This document shows, piece after piece, positions 6,079 through 8,509 of a stretch of 8,509 nt of DNA. Position 1 is the first letter of the stretch. Each line of letters starts with the position of its first letter. Both the position numbers and the translations under genes were made by a program. The stretch spans positions 1 through 8,509 of the forward strand of contig URDR01000099.1 of the NCBI GenBank assembly GCA_900546645.1. The letters run 5' to 3'. The notes beneath the pieces are model-generated. The model ran no database searches and was not told the DNA's origin. It saw only the letters and a program-made list of their open reading frames with translations. Origin of the DNA: an uncultured Bacteroides sp. (lineage in GTDB: Bacteria; Bacteroidota; Bacteroidia; Bacteroidales; Bacteroidaceae).

Positions 6079-6774
6079 TTAGCACAACCCTAAAAGATGT
6101 AAAATTGTAGGAGAAAGCAAGGCCGTAAGTATACCGTTTAAGGTTAGCCCCAAACTAGCGTAAGCTCCATACTTTCCGCTGACTTCCATGGCTCGTGAAG
6201 TACCCACAGCATGGCTGGCTGTTCCCATTGATAACCCTTGCGCTATCGGGCTTCCAACACGTCCTACCTGCAACACTTTAAAGCCACAAATAGCTCCGAA
6301 CAACCCCACAACAATAACCACAGCTGCTGTCAACGAGGGAATACCGCCAACCGCATTGGAAACTTCCATGGCTATCGGAGTGGTAACCGATTTCGGTGCC
6401 AAAGACATGATTACCTCAGGAGAAGCTCCCATCAGTTTGGCAATAATTGTTACAGAAACCAATCCCACAATACAGCCAGCCAACTGAGAAACTACAATCG
6501 GCATTAGCTGTTTCTTTATCATACGCAGCTGCAAATAAAGAGGAACTCCTAAAGCGACCACTGCCGGCTTCAACCAAAACTCTACCAACGAGCCGGCTTC
6601 TGCGTATTTTTCATAAGACACTCCCGTAAACTTCAAGAAACAAATCAATAAAGCAATCGCTATTAAAATGGGATTAAGCAACACCCATCCGGTTTTCTTT
6701 TGCAGTAACTTAGAAACGAAAAAGAAGCCAAACGTAATGGCTAATAAAAAGAATTTATTTTCTAAAAATTCCAT
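6079..6774 (-). CDS. lrgB: LrgB/CidB family membrane protein
   Basis: LrgB is the larger subunit of the LrgAB/CidAB pair in the cytoplasmic membrane. At 231 residues it is full length, with several hydrophobic segments (near 8-22, 33-50, 68-84, 93-114, 148-167 and 203-225). The family hallmarks are PKSVTTPIAMEVS (127-139) and GTASHAVGTSRA (184-195). First described in Staphylococcus as holin/antiholin-like, homologues were later shown to move pyruvate in Bacillus subtilis (PftAB) and Streptococcus mutans, and the plant relative PLGG1 carries glycolate and glycerate. The start at 6774 lies inside lrgA, overlapping it by 20 bp in another frame, so translation is coupled. Placement next to pta-ackA favours a transport role in overflow metabolism, but this is inference. 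Confidence 0.93.
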   Translation of the reverse strand: MEFLENKFFLLAITFGFFFVSKLLQKKTGWVLLNPILIAIALLICFLKFTGVSYEKYAEAGSLVEFWLKPAVVALGVPLYLQLRMIKKQLMPIVVSQLAGCIVGLVSVTIIAKLMGASPEVIMSLAPKSVTTPIAMEVSNAVGGIPSLTAAVVIVVGLFGAICGFKVLQVGRVGSPIAQGLSMGTASHAVGTSRAMEVSGKYGAYASLGLTLNGILTALLSPTILHLLGLC

Positions 6775-7105
6775 ACTTGCGAACTAATTGATGAACCCAA
6801 CCTGTAACAACTAACACTAACATCGTACTTACCAACGTAGCAATTACTATCGGCCAAAATTGAGCAGTAATAATATCAAAATAAAGCATGAGAGCTACAC
6901 CGGAAGGTACAAAAAAGAAGCCAAGGTTAGCTACTAAAAAATCAGTCAGCCCCTGCACCCATTCTAACTTTATCCAGCCAAGCTTTAGAAAAAGGGTTAA
7001 TAACAACATGCCAATAATACTCGACGGCAACTTAATTCCTGTCAGATAAACAATGAGTTCACCTAACGCCAAACATCCAAAAAGGATAGAACACTGACGT
7101 ATCAT
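6755..7105 (-). CDS. lrgA: LrgA/CidA family membrane protein
   Basis: The 116-residue protein is the small partner of LrgB and has the normal length of the family. It is almost wholly hydrophobic, with four predicted membrane segments (about 4-23, 28-43, 59-78 and 86-106), the second beginning with the conserved LPSSIIGMLLL turn (26-36), followed by a basic C-terminus. It is the first gene of the minus-strand lrgAB unit and overlaps lrgB by 20 bp. It faces pta across a 244-bp divergent region. I choose the ATG at 7105: it starts directly before the first membrane segment and lies about 30 bp downstream of a TAATTTTG element. LrgA and LrgB probably act as one complex. No LytS/LytR-type regulator gene is beside them, as found with lrgAB in Firmicutes. 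Confidence 0.93.
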   Translation of the reverse strand: MIRQCSILFGCLALGELIVYLTGIKLPSSIIGMLLLTLFLKLGWIKLEWVQGLTDFLVANLGFFFVPSGVALMLYFDIITAQFWPIVIATLVSTMLVLVVTGWVHQLVRKYGIFRK

Positions 7106-7136
7106 ATAATACCTGTTTAAATATTGAAAACTGATA

Positions 7137-7144
7137 CAAAATTA
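7137..7144 (-). promoter_or_regulatory. Probable -7 element of the lrgAB promoter
   Basis: TAATTTTG on the minus strand matches TAnnTTTG and lies 31 bases before the lrgA ATG. The nearest TTTG upstream (7163-7160) is only 15 bases away, closer than usual, and it overlaps the end of the TTTACATACTTT box. The promoter is therefore plausible but the -33 part is poor, which would fit a promoter that depends on an activator. Confidence 0.42.
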
Positions 7145-7160
7145 CTCATTCAATAAAAAC

Positions 7161-7224
7161 AAAGTATGTAAACAAGAGTTTTTTAAGAGGAGCAAGCTTT
7201 AAAGAGATGGTTTTTACATACTTT
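7161..7224. repeat. 12-bp inverted repeat TTTACATACTTT in the lrgA-pta divergent region
   Basis: AAAGTATGTAAA (7161-7172) and TTTACATACTTT (7213-7224) are exact reverse complements separated by 40 bp. Each copy therefore reads TTTACATACTTT in the direction of the gene it faces, lrgA on the minus strand and pta on the plus strand. The left copy overlaps the -33 zone of the lrgA promoter; the right copy ends 19 bases before the pta -33 candidate. This arrangement suits paired binding sites for one regulator of both units. A hairpin in a transcript is unlikely to matter, since neither gene is transcribed through both arms. The function is inferred only from position and exactness. Confidence 0.5.
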
Positions 7225-7228
7225 AAAG
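7197..7228. repeat. Two CTTTAAAG palindromes 24 bp apart upstream of pta
   Basis: The perfect 8-bp palindrome CTTTAAAG occurs at 7197-7204 and 7221-7228, 24 bp from start to start, close to two helical turns plus a few bases. The second overlaps the end of the right TTTACATACTTT box. Such spacing could serve a dimeric regulator, but the same octamer also occurs inside lrgB (6276-6283), so chance in AT-rich DNA is possible. Confidence 0.3.
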
Positions 7229-7243
7229 CAAAAAAAATCCGTT

Positions 7244-7279
7244 TTTGCAAACTTGATATTACAAAAATGCCTACTTTTG
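7244..7279 (+). promoter_or_regulatory. Promoter of pta(-ackA)
   Basis: TACTTTTG (7272-7279) matches TAnnTTTG exactly and is followed by CA. A TTTG (7244-7247) lies 24 bases upstream, with a nearer CTTG (7252-7255) as an alternative -33. Transcription would begin near 7286, leaving a leader of about 64 bases before the pta ATG. The 9-mer TTTTGCAAA occurs over both elements (7243-7251 and 7275-7283), 32 bp apart. Confidence 0.6.
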
Positions 7280-7349
7280 CAAAGTGAAAATAATCATAGA
7301 TAAATCTCACATCTGACAAGCTTATACATTTTTAATTATATAAATCAAA

Positions 7350-8360
7350 ATGGATTTAATTAGTCAAATCGTAGAACGCGCTAAAGCCAACAAACAGCGC
7401 ATTGTGCTTCCGGAAGGAACTGAAGAACGTACTTTGAAAGCTGCCAACCAAATTCTAACCGATGGAGTGGCAGACCTGATTCTTTTGGGTAACCCCAATG
7501 AAATTATGGAACTGGCCAAAGAATGGGGCTTAGGGAACATTCACAAAGCTACTATCATTGACCCTGAAAACAATCCGAAACAAGAAGAATATGCTGAATT
7601 GCTTTGCGAACTCCGCAAGAAAAAAGGCATGACTATAGAAGAAGCCCGCAAACTGGTTGTCAACCCGCTTTACCTGGGCTGTTTGATTATTAAAGCAGGT
7701 GATGCTGACGGACAGTTGGCAGGTGCACGCAATACTACTGGTGACGTATTACGTCCTGCATTGCAAATCATAAAAACAGCTCCTGGCATTACTTGCGTAT
7801 CAGGCGCTATGCTAATGCTGACTCATGCACCTGAATGTGGTGACAACGGTGTACTCGTTATGGGAGACGTTGCCGTAACTCCTGTTCCCGATGCAAACCA
7901 GTTGGCACAGATTGCCATCTGTACTGCCCAAACAGCAAAAGCTGTTGCCGGCATTGATCCACGTGTAGCTATGCTTAGCTTCTCAACCAAAGGCTCTGCA
8001 AAACATGAAGTGGTTGACAAAGTGGTAGAAGCTTTAAATATTGCAAAAGGATTAGCTCCTGAACTGAAAATTGACGGTGAACTGCAAGCCGATGCTGCCC
8101 TCGTTCAGAAAGTTGGTGCAAGCAAAGCTCCGGGTTCAGAAATCGCAGGAAAAGCAAATGTATTGGTAGTACCTTCTCTGGAAGTGGGTAACATCTCTTA
8201 TAAATTAGTAGAACGATTGGGACATGCCACTGCCATCGGTCCGATTCTTCAAGGTATCGCCCGTCCGGTAAATGACTTATCACGTGGTTGCTCTATTGAT
8301 GACGTCTATAAGATGATTGCCATCACTGCCAATCAGGCTATTGCTTCCAAAGAGCAATAA
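7350..8360 (+). CDS. pta: Phosphate acetyltransferase Pta (short form)
   Basis: Pta converts acetyl-CoA and phosphate to acetyl phosphate and CoA in the cytoplasm, the first step of the acetate-forming, ATP-yielding route completed by AckA. At 336 residues it is the short, single-domain form (compare about 333 in Methanosarcina thermophila), without the N-terminal regulatory domains of the long enterobacterial enzyme. Signatures include VLPEGTEERTL (19-29), GDADGQLAGARNTTGDVLRPAL (117-138), SFSTKGSAKH (210-219), GELQADAAL (243-251), PGSEIAGKANVLVVPSLEVGNISYK (261-285) and PVNDLSRGCSIDDV (306-319). Ser311 and Arg312 in the last motif correspond by motif to the catalytic Ser309 and Arg310 of the archaeal enzyme, with Asp317 near its Asp316. 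The ATG at 7350 has no Shine-Dalgarno sequence, only an AT-rich leader. ackA follows 96 bp later, and lrgAB lies divergently upstream. Confidence 0.97.
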   Translation: MDLISQIVERAKANKQRIVLPEGTEERTLKAANQILTDGVADLILLGNPNEIMELAKEWGLGNIHKATIIDPENNPKQEEYAELLCELRKKKGMTIEEARKLVVNPLYLGCLIIKAGDADGQLAGARNTTGDVLRPALQIIKTAPGITCVSGAMLMLTHAPECGDNGVLVMGDVAVTPVPDANQLAQIAICTAQTAKAVAGIDPRVAMLSFSTKGSAKHEVVDKVVEALNIAKGLAPELKIDGELQADAALVQKVGASKAPGSEIAGKANVLVVPSLEVGNISYKLVERLGHATAIGPILQGIARPVNDLSRGCSIDDVYKMIAITANQAIASKEQ

Positions 8361-8375
8361 TCCTATTTTTCCAAC

Positions 8376-8417
8376 TGAATAAGTTATCAGACATAAATGT
8401 AACTGATAACTTATTCA
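8376..8417 (+). repeat. 15-bp perfect inverted repeat between pta and ackA
   Basis: The arms TGAATAAGTTATCAG (8376-8390) and CTGATAACTTATTCA (8403-8417) are exact reverse complements around a 12-base loop, which itself holds ACAT/ATGT (8391-8394 and 8397-8400). In RNA this gives a long AU-rich stem, with two unpaired bases on one side. It begins 15 bases after the pta stop and ends 39 bases before the ackA start. No U tract follows directly, so it is not a classic rho-independent terminator. It may be a partial terminator, a processing site, or a stabiliser setting the pta to ackA ratio. Confidence 0.65.
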
Positions 8418-8456
8418 CACAATCTTATTTATAAACTAAAAACTAAAAATCCAAAT

Positions 8457-8509
8457 ATGAAAGTATTAGTACTCAACTGCGGTAGTTCTTCAATCAAATA
8501 TAAATTGTT
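8457..8509 (+). CDS. ackA: Acetate kinase AckA, 5' end only
   Basis: Only the first 17 codons are inside the window, reading MKVLVLNCGSSSIKYKL. This is the N-terminal phosphate-binding motif of the acetate and propionate kinases, in which LNxGSSSxKY is strongly conserved. AckA transfers phosphate from acetyl phosphate to ADP, completing the pathway begun by the adjacent pta. The gene lies 96 bp after pta on the same strand and is probably in the same operon, with an AT-rich leader and no Shine-Dalgarno sequence. The frame runs off the right edge and the rest cannot be assessed. Confidence 0.9.
   Translation, partial: MKVLVLNCGSSSIKYKL

Noticed and set aside
6188..6507. Two overlapping plus-strand open frames within lrgB.
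   Set aside because: They lie opposite a well-supported LrgB coding region, with low-complexity Thr/Asn-rich translations typical of antisense frames.
7975..8283. A 102-codon minus-strand open frame within pta.
   Set aside because: It is antisense to the highly conserved Pta C-terminal region and shows no recognisable motif.
1..8509. CRISPR array, tRNA, rRNA, riboswitch or defence system.
   Set aside because: No regularly spaced repeats, no cloverleaf with conserved tRNA arms and no rRNA-like segment were seen, and no gene here belongs to a known defence family.

Overview
This window looks like chromosomal DNA from a Bacteroidales bacterium, most likely Bacteroides, Phocaeicola or a close relative. 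The proteins read as Bacteroidetes versions of their families. No start codon is preceded by a clear Shine-Dalgarno sequence. Most transcription units begin behind a TAnnTTTG element, the -7 consensus of this phylum. The species cannot be fixed from the sequence alone.

Layout. Positions 1-1022 hold no intact gene. They carry the decayed 5' part of an ISAs1-family insertion sequence on the minus strand (about 228-782), with a one-base frameshift and a missing 3' half, followed by about 240 bp of apparently empty sequence. Then comes murF (minus, 1023-2315), divergent from a folP-cdaA pair (plus, 2425-4084). murF makes the last cytoplasmic peptidoglycan precursor, folP makes dihydropteroate for folate, and cdaA makes the second messenger cyclic di-AMP. 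cdaA converges, with a 5-bp gap, on a two-gene minus-strand operon (5999-4090): a DUF2156 protein related to the catalytic domain of MprF, then an Eis-like GNAT acetyltransferase, overlapping by ATGA. Upstream of these on the same strand are lrgA and lrgB (7105-6079, overlapping by 20 bp), a membrane pair of the LrgAB/CidAB type. Divergent from lrgA is pta (7350-8360), followed by the first 17 codons of ackA at the window edge.

How the genes may work together. Pta and AckA turn acetyl-CoA into acetate and ATP. LrgAB homologues in other bacteria carry pyruvate or related small acids, so the divergent lrgAB / pta-ackA pair looks like an overflow-metabolism module. A 12-bp box, TTTACATACTTT, occurs once facing each side of this divergent region and could be a shared control site.

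Most of the window is ordinary core genome. The points most worth a second look are the lrgAB/pta-ackA control region, a Ser in FolP at the position equivalent to E. coli Pro64 (a known sulfonamide-resistance site), the 15-bp inverted repeat between pta and ackA, and the IS remnant. I see no convincing undescribed system here.
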